Part shown: positions 35,779 to 44,139 of the stretch, in pieces | How positions within the stretch are numbered: the first letter of the stretch is position 1 | Layout: the number at the start of each line of letters is the position of its first letter | NCBI GenBank assembly: GCA_022447545.1 | Contig: JAKVBI010000002.1 | Span: 81,566-145,565, forward strand | DNA from: Myxococcota bacterium | GTDB taxonomy: Bacteria > Myxococcota_A > UBA9160 > SMWR01 | Direction of reading: 5' to 3' | Length of the DNA: 64,000 nt | Notes under the pieces: model-generated | Seen by the model: only the letters and a program-made list of their open reading frames with translations | The model's database searches: none | What the model was told of the DNA's origin: nothing | Translations under genes and position numbers: made by a program

Positions 35779-36731
35779 AGATCGGCCTGATCAGCAATCT
35801 CAACGCCGGGCGTACCGGGGGACAGATCTCACGTGTGCTCGACCTGCTGTCCAAGCATCCCGAAGTCGCCCATGTCGAGACAAACCACGCCGACGCACTG
35901 CCGGAAGCCCTCGACGCCCTGGCCTACCAAGGGGTCGAACTGCTCGTGACCAATGGCGGGGATGGCACCCTCCAGAAGATCCTGACGGAGATCCTGGAAG
36001 ACGGCCCCTTCGAGCAGCTGCCCCTGATCGCACCGCTGCGGGGTGGGCGCACCAACATGACGGCCCTCGACCTCGGCTGCCGTCGCAATCCCGTTCGCGG
36101 CATGGCGCGGCTGATCGAGGCCGCTCAAGCGGGAACCTTGGATGCGCAGATCGTCGACCGACCCATGCTCCGCGTGCAATTCGATGAGAATCGACGCGTG
36201 GAATACGGAGCGTTTTTCGGCGCCGGCGTCATTCCGCGGGCGATCTCAGCCGTACACCGATTCTTTCCGACGGGCCGTAGCCAGGGAGTGTTCGGCGCCG
36301 GTGTGATGACCGCGTCTCTCGTGGGCAAAGTCGCACTGCAGGGAAACACCGGGATCATGCGTCCCGACAAAATCGATGCGCAGGTGGACGATGAAACACT
36401 CGCCGAGGGTGAGTTCATGCTCCTGATGGCCACCACCCTCGAGCGAGTCTTCCTCGGTCTCAATCCGTTCTGGGGCGAGGGACCTGGCGGGGTGCGCTTC
36501 ACCGCCGTGGCAGCAGGAGCCGAGCGCTTCGGACGTCGCGCTCCGCGTCTGGCGTGGGGGCGGCCGGGCCGTCAACTCACGTCTGACACCGGCTATACGA
36601 GTCGCAACGCCAGAAGGGTGACTCTGCGCCTGGATTCGGAATTCACCGTCGATGGGGAGATCTTCTGCCCCTCCATCGGCGAGACCGTCGAAGTTTCGTC
36701 CGACCACCGACTCAAATTCGTCCGAACCTGA
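35775..36731 (+). CDS. Diacylglycerol/lipid kinase family protein (DAGK catalytic domain)
   Basis: A 318-residue soluble kinase that phosphorylates a lipid such as diacylglycerol or a sphingoid base with ATP. It starts MKIGLISNLNAGRTG, and the nucleotide motif VTNGGDGTLQ is at about residues 59-67; LRGGRTNMTALDLGC follows. The C-terminal beta-sandwich ends with FTVDGEIFCPSIGETV, as expected. GTG 35775 overlaps the previous gene by 4 bp. In this operon it would make phosphatidate, the substrate of the next enzyme. Confidence 0.85.
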   Translation: MKIGLISNLNAGRTGGQISRVLDLLSKHPEVAHVETNHADALPEALDALAYQGVELLVTNGGDGTLQKILTEILEDGPFEQLPLIAPLRGGRTNMTALDLGCRRNPVRGMARLIEAAQAGTLDAQIVDRPMLRVQFDENRRVEYGAFFGAGVIPRAISAVHRFFPTGRSQGVFGAGVMTASLVGKVALQGNTGIMRPDKIDAQVDDETLAEGEFMLLMATTLERVFLGLNPFWGEGPGGVRFTAVAAGAERFGRRAPRLAWGRPGRQLTSDTGYTSRNARRVTLRLDSEFTVDGEIFCPSIGETVEVSSDHRLKFVRT

Positions 36732-36741
36732 GGACCACGGC

Positions 36742-37713
36742 GTGGAAACCAACGCAGCCCTGGCCCTCGACCGCCTGATTGCGGAAGAACTGGGCCGCAA
36801 ACCCTCTCGAGCCGCAGAGGCCCTGAGCGATGCCATCCGCGAACGTCTGGGCGACTCGCTGCGCGCCGTTCTCTTCTACGGATCGTGCCTACGGGAGAGC
36901 ACCCACAACGGCGTGCTCGACTTCTATGCCATCGTCGACGACTACCCCAGTGCCCACGACTCGCGGTTCCTGGCCCGCCTCAACCAGCTTCTTCCCCCCA
37001 GTGTGTTCTACCTCGAGACCCACACCCCGAGCGAGCTCCTCCGCTGTAAGTACGCGGTGATCTCCATGCGGGATTTCGCGCGTGCAGCGAGCCCCCGCAG
37101 CCTGCGCACGGGAATCTGGGCACGCTTCAGCCAACCCACCACCGCCGTGTTCGTGCGCGACGAAACGACTGCCCGGGAACTGAGGGCCACCATCGCCAGG
37201 TGTCTGGAGACTGCCTTCGAGCGGTGCCTGCCATTGCTTCCGCCCAGGGCCTTCACCGAAGCGTTCTCGACGTCGCGCTTCTGGCAAATCGCCTTTCAGT
37301 ACACCTACGGGAACGAGATGCGCCCCGAGACCCCGGCGACGATCCGTCGTCTCTTCGACGCCGACCCCGCCCGCTACTCGCGAGTGACCCGGCTCCTGCT
37401 CCAAAGACTGGCGGAGCAGGGCCGGATCGAACTCGAGCCCCAGGGTCGCGACGCAGGCCTACGCGTGATTCCCAGGGCAGAGTCGCCACCGCGCAAGCGC
37501 CTCCAACACCGTCGCTTCTTGGTCAAATCCACCTACACGATGCAACTTCTCGCGACGGCCCTGACCTTTCGGGACTGGTTCCCCTACGTGCTTTTCAAGC
37601 TCGAGCGGCACTCCGGGATCCGGCTCCCGGCCAGCGATCGCCAGCGACGCCACCCGCTGCTGTTCGGCTGGCCGATCTTCTGGCGGGTCTTGCGTCAGCG
37701 AATCCTCCGCTGA
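36742..37713 (+). CDS. Tam41-like phosphatidate cytidylyltransferase
   Basis: A 323-residue protein resembling Tam41/Mmp37, the mitochondrial CDP-diacylglycerol synthase. The nucleotidyltransferase core reads AVLFYGSCLRESTHNGVLDF with G47, S48 and D60, then AIVDD (D66, D67). The later CKYAVISMRDFARAASP matches the Y-x-V-I-S segment of Tam41. It is unlike bacterial CdsA, which is an integral membrane protein; no such helices are seen. GTG 36742 follows GAGGA. It ends the operon that also contains a lipid kinase and a CDP-alcohol phosphatidyltransferase, which fits PA to CDP-DAG to phospholipid. Homology is judged by eye. Confidence 0.65.
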   Translation: METNAALALDRLIAEELGRKPSRAAEALSDAIRERLGDSLRAVLFYGSCLRESTHNGVLDFYAIVDDYPSAHDSRFLARLNQLLPPSVFYLETHTPSELLRCKYAVISMRDFARAASPRSLRTGIWARFSQPTTAVFVRDETTARELRATIARCLETAFERCLPLLPPRAFTEAFSTSRFWQIAFQYTYGNEMRPETPATIRRLFDADPARYSRVTRLLLQRLAEQGRIELEPQGRDAGLRVIPRAESPPRKRLQHRRFLVKSTYTMQLLATALTFRDWFPYVLFKLERHSGIRLPASDRQRRHPLLFGWPIFWRVLRQRILR

Positions 37714-37725
37714 GCGCCAGCGCCT

Positions 37726-38184
37726 TCAACCCTCGGGAAGCCGATCGAGGGCCCGGCTGACCTTGAGTCCCACGCTCAAGGCACTGCGAACCGTTTCCTC
37801 ATCGAGCAATGGGGCCAGAGCCCGCCCCATGGCCGACTCGGCTCTCTCGATGGCCTCGCGCCCTTTCTCGGTGAGCTCGAGATCGACCCCCCGGCGATCC
37901 GAGGCCACGACCCTGCGAATCACCAATTCCCGACCCTCGAGCCCATGGACAATCGACGTCAGGGTGGGACGACTGACCCCGAGCGTGGCGGCCACCTCGT
38001 TGGCACGCCGAGGCACCGACCCAACGGAGACCAGCAACCGGTATTGAGAAAGGCTGATTCCCGTCGATTGGCAGGCCCTTTCGGCCAATCGCGAAAGGCG
38101 GGCCAACGCGCGGATGCCCGCCTGCCATTCCAGGGAATCGGCATCGGGAGGGCCTTCCGTCCTTACGGGGGGGGTCGTCGGCAT
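37726..38184 (-). CDS. MarR family transcriptional regulator
   Basis: A 152-residue dimeric winged-helix repressor. SLSQYRLLVSV, the recognition-helix region RANEVAATLGVSRPTLTSIV, and VIRRVVASDRRGVDLELTEKG (the wing, D-x-R) are typical. ATG 38184 follows AGGTG. A good promoter with an overlapping palindrome lies just upstream, so it is probably autoregulated. The neighbours (DUF192 gene, SDR, GPH symporter) may also be controlled. Its ligand is unknown. Confidence 0.88.
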   Translation of the reverse strand: MPTTPPVRTEGPPDADSLEWQAGIRALARLSRLAERACQSTGISLSQYRLLVSVGSVPRRANEVAATLGVSRPTLTSIVHGLEGRELVIRRVVASDRRGVDLELTEKGREAIERAESAMGRALAPLLDEETVRSALSVGLKVSRALDRLPEG

Positions 38185-38210
38185 GAGTTTCACCTAAAGG
38201 GTCTGAGACG

Positions 38211-38250
38211 ATCATAACGCTAGAGACCCGTTTCTGACAAGGTGTCAGAA
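38211..38250 (-). promoter_or_regulatory. marR promoter with palindromic operator
   Basis: On the minus strand, -35 TTGTCA (38240-38235), an 18-bp spacer and -10 TATGAT (38216-38211) form a near-consensus sigma-70 promoter. TTCTGACA-AGG-TGTCAGAA (38232-38250) is a perfect 8-bp inverted repeat covering the -35. Binding there would block RNA polymerase, as expected for MarR autorepression. The site lies 48 bp before the ATG. Confidence 0.65.
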
Positions 38251-38273
38251 TCTAGGAGCGCCCAGACGGCTCC

Positions 38274-38822
38274 TCAGCCTCCGCCGGCCCGAACCTGCCG
38301 CAGCAACTCGTCCCAGTCCGCGCTCAGCCTATCGCCGACCCCCACACCGAGATCCTCCAAGCGACCTCCCCCAACCTCCACGGCGAATTGAGCCATCACC
38401 CGTCCCCCATAGCGCTTCAAACGGGACTCGTAGTCAGCTCGACTCTCATCCACCCCACGAGGGGGCTCGGGCTGCATGGCGTAAAGGTCCAGAACACGCC
38501 CAGCGGAGTCCACGAAGGCCACGTCGATGGGGATCGGGCAATCCCTCATGACCATCATCAGCGGTTTGGGCGGGTCATAGCCGAAAAGCATTCCCCCGAA
38601 GGGCTCGATTTCCGCGCGACCGCCCAAACCACGCTGCTGCTGCTCTCGAGTCCGTGCGAACTCCAGATCGAACAGGCGTCCAGCCACAGCGACCTGCACC
38701 CGCTCGAGCCCTCGAGCGGTCGGGGTGGGAGGTTCCGGTTCATGGGGTTCGGGCCCCGAACACGCCAGCCCCAGAACCAACCCCCACCACGCGCCCCAAT
38801 GCCTGGTGGATCCTCGGAGCAC
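38274..38822 (-). CDS. DUF192 family lipoprotein
   Basis: A 182-residue protein. An N-terminal lipoprotein signal (WGLVLGLACSGPEP; Cys at the LACS lipobox) is followed by a DUF192 domain: VAGRLFDLEFARTREQQQRG, LFGYDPPKPLMMVMRDCPIP and IDVAFVDSAGRV. DUF192 proteins are small beta-rich proteins of unknown function, usually periplasmic. The start is GTG 38822, although the spacing to GGGGGAG is short. It lies upstream of the MarR gene on the same strand, separated by the MarR promoter. It is divergent from the SDR gene. Confidence 0.75.
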   Translation of the reverse strand: MLRGSTRHWGAWWGLVLGLACSGPEPHEPEPPTPTARGLERVQVAVAGRLFDLEFARTREQQQRGLGGRAEIEPFGGMLFGYDPPKPLMMVMRDCPIPIDVAFVDSAGRVLDLYAMQPEPPRGVDESRADYESRLKRYGGRVMAQFAVEVGGGRLEDLGVGVGDRLSADWDELLRQVRAGGG

Positions 38823-38970
38823 GACTCCCCCTTTGGCTACCGGCGCAGTGGAGCGACCACCGATGTTACGCTCCCCCTCGCGAACCCGCAGCGCCGGATG
38901 CGAGGAAGGGCCCCACTGCCGGATGAACGCTGCCGTTCGAAGACAAGCCATCGGGAGGACGAAGGGTCGC

Positions 38971-39774
38971 ATGAACCCCCACGCTCTGGTCACCGGCGTG
39001 TCGTCGGGTATCGGCGCCGCCACCGCGAGCCTGCTGTTGGAGCGCGACTTCGAAGTCTTTGGCAGCAGCCGGACGCCTGGGCCCTGGGGCACCGACAGCA
39101 CCTCGATCCACTGGGTCGAAATGGACGTGACGAGTGATTCCTCTGTAGACGACGCCGTGAGCACCGTACTGGCCACGGCCCCTCAACTGGACGCATTGGT
39201 GTGTTGCGCGGGCGACGGCATCTTCGGCAGCGTCGAAGAAGTTTCCATCGAACGCGCACGCGCTCAGTTCGAGACGAATTTCTTCGGCACCTTGAGGACC
39301 CTCCGGGCCGTGCTGCCCCACATGCGCAGCCGCGGCAGCGGCCGCATCGTGGTCGTGGGATCTCTTGCGCGCCTGGCTCCCATCCCGTTCCAGGCCCACT
39401 ACTCGGCCAGCAAATCCGCCCTCGACGGGCTCGTGCTGGCGCTCCACGCCGAGTTGCGCCCCTACGGGGTGGGAATCAGCCTGGTCGAGCCCGGCGACAT
39501 CCGTACCTCTTTCAACGATAACGCCTGGTTCGGAGACACCTCGGCGTCTGTCTATGGCGATCGCATCGCGAGCTGCGAGCGCGTTGTGCGCGAGTCCCTC
39601 CCCAAGGCGCCCGGGCCCGAGGGTGTTGCCGCCACGATTCATCGCGCACTGACGGCACGTAGACCCAGAGTCCACTACTACGTGGGACCCAATTCGCGCA
39701 GCCTGCCCTGGGCCAGGCGGCTGTTGCCCGACTGGCTCACCCTTTCGATGATCCGATCACACTTCGACATCTGA
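38971..39774 (+). CDS. Short-chain dehydrogenase/reductase (SDR)
   Basis: A 267-residue SDR. VTGVSSGIGAATASL (cofactor loop), CAGDGIFGSVEE in place of the usual N-A-G, a catalytic Ser in VVGSLARLAP and Y-x-x-x-K in HYSASKSALD are present, so it should be active. The C-terminal HYYVGPNSRSLPWARRLLPD is typical of SDRs acting on retinol-like or lipid substrates. ATG 38971 follows GGAGG (spacing long) and GAAGGG. It lies 68 bp before the GPH symporter gene on the same strand and is a possible MarR target. Confidence 0.85.
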   Translation: MNPHALVTGVSSGIGAATASLLLERDFEVFGSSRTPGPWGTDSTSIHWVEMDVTSDSSVDDAVSTVLATAPQLDALVCCAGDGIFGSVEEVSIERARAQFETNFFGTLRTLRAVLPHMRSRGSGRIVVVGSLARLAPIPFQAHYSASKSALDGLVLALHAELRPYGVGISLVEPGDIRTSFNDNAWFGDTSASVYGDRIASCERVVRESLPKAPGPEGVAATIHRALTARRPRVHYYVGPNSRSLPWARRLLPDWLTLSMIRSHFDI

Positions 39775-39842
39775 GCTGCTGGTTTCGAAGAGGACCTTGT
39801 ATAAAGCAAGCTTGTAAACGAGGCTCATGGAAGCTCGGGCCC

Positions 39843-41207
39843 ATGAAGAACGATCCCCAACACGGAAAGCTATCGCTCACCACCAAGATCACCTATGCGC
39901 TTGGTGACCACAGCATCAACCTCGTCCTCTCGGCGACGTCGTTCTTCTACCTCTACTTTCTCACGAGCGTCGCTGATCTCCGCCCGGCCCTGGCGGGGCT
40001 CGTGGTCTGGCTGGCGCGCGTCGTCGATGCGGTGACAGATCCCATGATGGGCCGCCTGTCCGACGGCACCCGCTGGGCCTCTGGCCGGCGGCGTCCCTTT
40101 TTCCTGATCGGTGCCATCCCCCTCGCTCTGTCCTTCGCCCTGATGTGGACGGTCTCGCCCTTCGAGGATCAGACCGGGAAGTTCTTCTACTACGCGTTCG
40201 CCTACGCGTTGATGTCGGTCACCTCCACGGTGGTCTCGGTCCCCTATCTGGCATTGATTCCCGAAATGGCGACGCGGTACGACGAGCGAACCGCTGTCAA
40301 CGCATTCCGCGCGGGGGCTGCAGTCCTCGGAACCCTTGCAGCGGTAGGCATGAAACCTCTGGTGGATTCCCTGGGAGGAGGACCCGAGGCGTGGGCAACG
40401 ACGGGCCTCATCGCATCAGTGTGGGTCGCGGTCTTGTGGTTACCCGTTCATCGCGTGAGCTTCGAGCGTTCCGAATACCAACGCATGGTGACCGTAGGAA
40501 TCCTGGAAGGGCTGAGAATCGCACTTCGCCAGCGGTCCTACCGCATCCTGATGGCCCTCTACATCTTCAGTCGAATCGCAATCGACCTGATTGGGGCGCT
40601 CTTTCTGCTCTACTTCACCTTCTATGTGGGACGCGCCGACGATTTCAGCAAGACCCTCGCTCTCTTCCTATTGGTTGGTGTTGCGTCACTCGCGTTCTGG
40701 CTGCGCGTGTCCCGGACGAGCGACAAACGAACGATTTTTCTCATCGGATCGATCTGGTGGATCGTCTCACAACTGATCATCTACGCAGCGGAGCCGGACT
40801 GGGCACGCTGGTCGATGTTCCTGATCGCCGCCGTCGCCGCCGTGGGCTATGCAGCCTGCGATCTCATGCCCTGGGCCATGCTGGGCGACGTCGTGGATGA
40901 AGACGAACTCGCGACCGGTGAGCGCCGAGAGGGCTTATTCGTGGGACTGTTCATGTTCCTGCGCAAATTGGGGGGAGCCACGGCGATCCTGGTGGTTGGA
41001 ATCGCACTCGACCTGGTGGGGTACGTCGGCTCGGCGGACCCAGAATCACAACCCCAGCTGGCGATCGACGGAATCCGCGCCCTGACGAGTCTGGGCCCCG
41101 CCTTCTTTCTCACTCTTGCCGTCCTGGCCGCCCTCCCGTACCCCCTGAGCCGGAAGGCACACGCGGACATCCTGGAACGCGTCGAGCGGAAGCGCAACGC
41201 AACCTGA
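39843..41207 (+). CDS. GPH (glycoside-pentoside-hexuronide):cation symporter family transporter
   Basis: A 454-residue major-facilitator-type membrane protein with about 12 helices. The family loop is VVWLARVVDAVTDPMMGRLS followed by GRRRPFFLIG, containing the D-x-x-x-D-P and R-R-R-P residues typical of MelB-like symporters. It starts at ATG 39843 with KLSLTTKITYALGD. Such proteins take up sugars, glycosides or related acids with Na+ or H+, but bacterial members include many with unknown substrates. No sugar gene is adjacent. Confidence 0.82.
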   Translation: MKNDPQHGKLSLTTKITYALGDHSINLVLSATSFFYLYFLTSVADLRPALAGLVVWLARVVDAVTDPMMGRLSDGTRWASGRRRPFFLIGAIPLALSFALMWTVSPFEDQTGKFFYYAFAYALMSVTSTVVSVPYLALIPEMATRYDERTAVNAFRAGAAVLGTLAAVGMKPLVDSLGGGPEAWATTGLIASVWVAVLWLPVHRVSFERSEYQRMVTVGILEGLRIALRQRSYRILMALYIFSRIAIDLIGALFLLYFTFYVGRADDFSKTLALFLLVGVASLAFWLRVSRTSDKRTIFLIGSIWWIVSQLIIYAAEPDWARWSMFLIAAVAAVGYAACDLMPWAMLGDVVDEDELATGERREGLFVGLFMFLRKLGGATAILVVGIALDLVGYVGSADPESQPQLAIDGIRALTSLGPAFFLTLAVLAALPYPLSRKAHADILERVERKRNAT

Positions 41208-41215
41208 AAGAACAC

Positions 41216-42622
41216 TCAGCGCGCAACTCCGGCGGTCTGCAGACCCTGCTCGATCATCGCTGCCACCCGAGGGTGTGCACGGAAGGTCAAGTGTCCCCCC
41301 GGATACCACTCCATGGGAGGACGCCCCCAGTGGCGCCAGAGATCGCGCACCTGAGCGGGGGGTACGAGACGATCGGCACTGGCGCCGAAGATGTGACGAT
41401 GCTCCAAAGCCACCCGTGGCTCCAATACGAGGGGCGAGGACACCCCCATGACATTCCGAGCGCAGTCCAGATCGAGTCCTGCAGTCAGTGCATCTCTGAT
41501 CTGAAGTGAGGGACCGTGTCGTTCGATCAAGCCAATCAAGTCACTGACTGGAATCCCCGCGATCACGCACGCCAGTTCAGGTTCGACCGATGCGAGCAAC
41601 GATGCGGTGTAGCCACCCAGCGAATAACCCAGCACCCCAACGGGTGAGTCGCTCTGAGAACGGATCCAATGCAGCATCCGGCGGATGTCCCAAATGGCCT
41701 GAGTCTGGGCGTGCAGGGTGTCGAGCACGTCTCCACGCAAATAACCATCGCCGCTGCGACGTCCGATCTTGCGAGGACCGTGTAGGGGCAAAATGGGGAG
41801 CAGCAAGTTCGCACCGAGGCGGCGATGGAGCCACGCGGGCGGGAAGGCCAACCAATCCACGGCTGCGTGGCCCATCTGGTATCCATGGATGGCCACCAAC
41901 CAGGGTCGCCCCGGCTCCCGGTGCCGCAGCACCCAGGCGTGGGCCGTGCGATTGGGTACGTGAGAGAGCCATCGGTCCCGACCGGGCTCCTCGAGGTGGG
42001 GCTCGTAACCACTTTCGAAGTGCAGGTGCTCGAAGGTCACCCCTCCAGCACGTGCCGAGTCGAGCCCCGGATTCTCAGGCGCGGTGGGCGCTTGATGATA
42101 ATTCAGGGGATGATCGAGCCAGCCGCGATCGCGAAACCACTCTTGTGCGGCACGCGTCTCGGTGGAGATCCGCTTCCACTCGTCTCGGGAGGCCACCACC
42201 AGAGTCGAGTGGATGAAGGCGAGCATCCACTCATCAACGGCAACCTGGGCCCATAGGGCAACTCCGTGCCGCGCGGTCGGCACCTCCTCCATGACCTCCT
42301 CGCTGCGAATCGCGTAGGCACCGGCAGAAAGTGCCGAGGCCAGAGCAGCGCATAGAAGCAGGGCCCCCACCCAGGGGCCCAACCAGACTCCCACCAGTGG
42401 GAGGACCACGACGCCAAGTGCCGCCCCAAATACGCAAAAGTGGGTGATCCTTCGGTCTCCCGGAAAGAGCAACAGTGCGAACCCGGAGGCGAGTTGCAAG
42501 CCACCCGGAAGGGCGCAGAGAGTGAACACCGCCCAACCCGAGTCGCCACCCGCACTCAGCCAAACGAACCCGGACAGAACCGGAAGCCAGGCCTGAGGGG
42601 CGAAGCGGGGTTCATCGGACAT
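41216..42622 (-). CDS. Membrane-linked alpha/beta hydrolase
   Basis: A 468-residue protein. The first 130 residues have about four membrane helices (GGLQLASGFALLLF; LGVVVLPLVGVWLGPWVGAL). The rest is an alpha/beta hydrolase: PWLVAIHGYQMGHAAVDWL (oxyanion strand), the nucleophile elbow GVLGYSLGGYTAS and a C-terminal catalytic His in PGGHLTFRAHP. An Asp occurs in FGASADRLV. It may cleave or transfer an ester on a lipid or other hydrophobic substrate. It lies 15 bp after the NSS symporter gene and is likely co-transcribed with it. Confidence 0.75.
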   Translation of the reverse strand: MSDEPRFAPQAWLPVLSGFVWLSAGGDSGWAVFTLCALPGGLQLASGFALLLFPGDRRITHFCVFGAALGVVVLPLVGVWLGPWVGALLLCAALASALSAGAYAIRSEEVMEEVPTARHGVALWAQVAVDEWMLAFIHSTLVVASRDEWKRISTETRAAQEWFRDRGWLDHPLNYHQAPTAPENPGLDSARAGGVTFEHLHFESGYEPHLEEPGRDRWLSHVPNRTAHAWVLRHREPGRPWLVAIHGYQMGHAAVDWLAFPPAWLHRRLGANLLLPILPLHGPRKIGRRSGDGYLRGDVLDTLHAQTQAIWDIRRMLHWIRSQSDSPVGVLGYSLGGYTASLLASVEPELACVIAGIPVSDLIGLIERHGPSLQIRDALTAGLDLDCARNVMGVSSPLVLEPRVALEHRHIFGASADRLVPPAQVRDLWRHWGRPPMEWYPGGHLTFRAHPRVAAMIEQGLQTAGVAR

Positions 42623-42637
42623 AGCCGGCTCTCGATC

Positions 42638-43972
42638 TCAGCCGCCGGAGACCAGCTCGGCGATGGCTCTGAGTGTCTTGGGAACGGCATCGTAGAGTAC
42701 GAAGACGAGCACCACGGGCACCAGAAAACGCAGGGACACTCGCCACAGCCCGAAGCCGGAGAATCTCTCAGCGCCCACCCGGGCCTCGGCCTCTGGATCC
42801 CTCATCACCCAACCCACGAAGATCGAGAGCAACAAACCGCCCCCGAGCAGAAACAGGTTGTTGGCCACCTGGTCAACCACATCGAGCACGCCCAGACTCC
42901 AGGCCGAGGGAACACCGAGCAATGTGATGAGACACCCCATGACCCAGGCAGCGCGGGTCCGGCTCCAATCAAAGAGATCGATGACCGAAGACACCACCAC
43001 CTCGAGCAGAGAGATTGCCGAGGTCAGAGCACCCACCACCAGAGCCGCAAAGAAAAGGAAGCCCACCACCCGACCCACGACCCCACCCATTTCTGCAAAC
43101 GTCTGGGGCAGGGTGATGAACAGGGCACCCACCGTGCTTCCGGTCACCTTGTCGGAGAGTCCCAGGGCAAAGATCAGAGGAAAGACCACCAACCCTGCCA
43201 GGAAGGCAACACCGATGTCGGCGGCTGCGATGAGCCCGGACTCTTTGGGCAGATGGTGATCCCGCCCGAGATAGCTCCCGAAGGTGAGCATGGCCCCCAT
43301 GCCCACGCTCAAACTGAAGAAGGCCTGACCCGCCGCCTGGGTCAAGACGCCCCGCGAAAGGACCTCCGAGAAGTCGGCTCTCAGGTAATAGTCGTATCCC
43401 GCGGACCCACCTTCGAGGGTGGCAGCGTAGAGCGCCAACCCGCAGATGAGGAGCGCCAGGATGGGCATGAGCAGTGTGGCCGCGCGCTCGATCCCCCCGG
43501 ACACACCTCCTGCCACGATCCAGATCGTCAACGCCATGAAGACGAGGTGAAAGCCGAAAGCATCGCCTCCCTGGGCCATGTCTTCGAAGCGATCGGCGAT
43601 CTCCGCGTCGAAGCCGAGCAGAGCAATCCCCGCATAGCGCACGGTCCAGCCCGCGATCACACCGTAGTAGGACAGGATCGTGCACCCCGAGATCACGTAC
43701 AGGACACCCAGCGGGCGCCAAGCCTTACTTCCGGAGCGGAGGAACGCTCGGATGGGGCTGCTCTGGGCAGTGCGGCCCAGCACCAGTTCCGCCAGCAGGA
43801 GAGGCAATCCGACCAACAGAGTGAGCACGAGATACAGGGCCACGAAGGCGGCCCCCCCGTGCTCGGCGGTGAGGTACGAGAAGCGCCACATGTTGCCGAG
43901 CCCCACCGCGGAGCCCACGGCTGCCAGGATGAACCCGGGCCGACTCGACCAGCGTTCTCGTTCGCCGCTCAC
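42638..43972 (-). CDS. Neurotransmitter:sodium symporter (NSS) family protein
   Basis: A 444-residue integral membrane transporter, LeuT fold, moving an amino acid or amine with Na+. The start of helix 1 is clear: RPGFILAAVGSAVGLGNMWR, then FSYLTAEHGGAAFVALYLVL, which carry the unwound substrate- and Na+-binding segment. About 11-12 helices are present, as in bacterial NSS proteins. The GTG at 43972 is chosen because AGGAGG precedes it; an earlier start would add 13 residues. The hydrolase gene follows 15 bp downstream. The transported compound is unknown. Confidence 0.9.
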   Translation of the reverse strand: MSGERERWSSRPGFILAAVGSAVGLGNMWRFSYLTAEHGGAAFVALYLVLTLLVGLPLLLAELVLGRTAQSSPIRAFLRSGSKAWRPLGVLYVISGCTILSYYGVIAGWTVRYAGIALLGFDAEIADRFEDMAQGGDAFGFHLVFMALTIWIVAGGVSGGIERAATLLMPILALLICGLALYAATLEGGSAGYDYYLRADFSEVLSRGVLTQAAGQAFFSLSVGMGAMLTFGSYLGRDHHLPKESGLIAAADIGVAFLAGLVVFPLIFALGLSDKVTGSTVGALFITLPQTFAEMGGVVGRVVGFLFFAALVVGALTSAISLLEVVVSSVIDLFDWSRTRAAWVMGCLITLLGVPSAWSLGVLDVVDQVANNLFLLGGGLLLSIFVGWVMRDPEAEARVGAERFSGFGLWRVSLRFLVPVVLVFVLYDAVPKTLRAIAELVSGG

Positions 43973-44139
43973 CCTTCCCTCCTGCGCCGTCAACCGTGAC
44001 CGCAGACGCACCGTGGCGCCGGAGGAGCGGTCGCGTCGCCCGAGGGCTCAAAACGGCGACCGGGCGAAGATACCGCCCGTCGGAACGATCTGCCGCGCCG
44101 CGGTCGCATCAGGACGTGAGAAAAGGCAAGGTCTGGTCC

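Noticed and set aside
42440-43999. Plus-strand frame of 519 codons
   Set aside because: It is antisense to the NSS symporter, which has clear membrane helices. The antisense product is rich in His, Gln and Gly.
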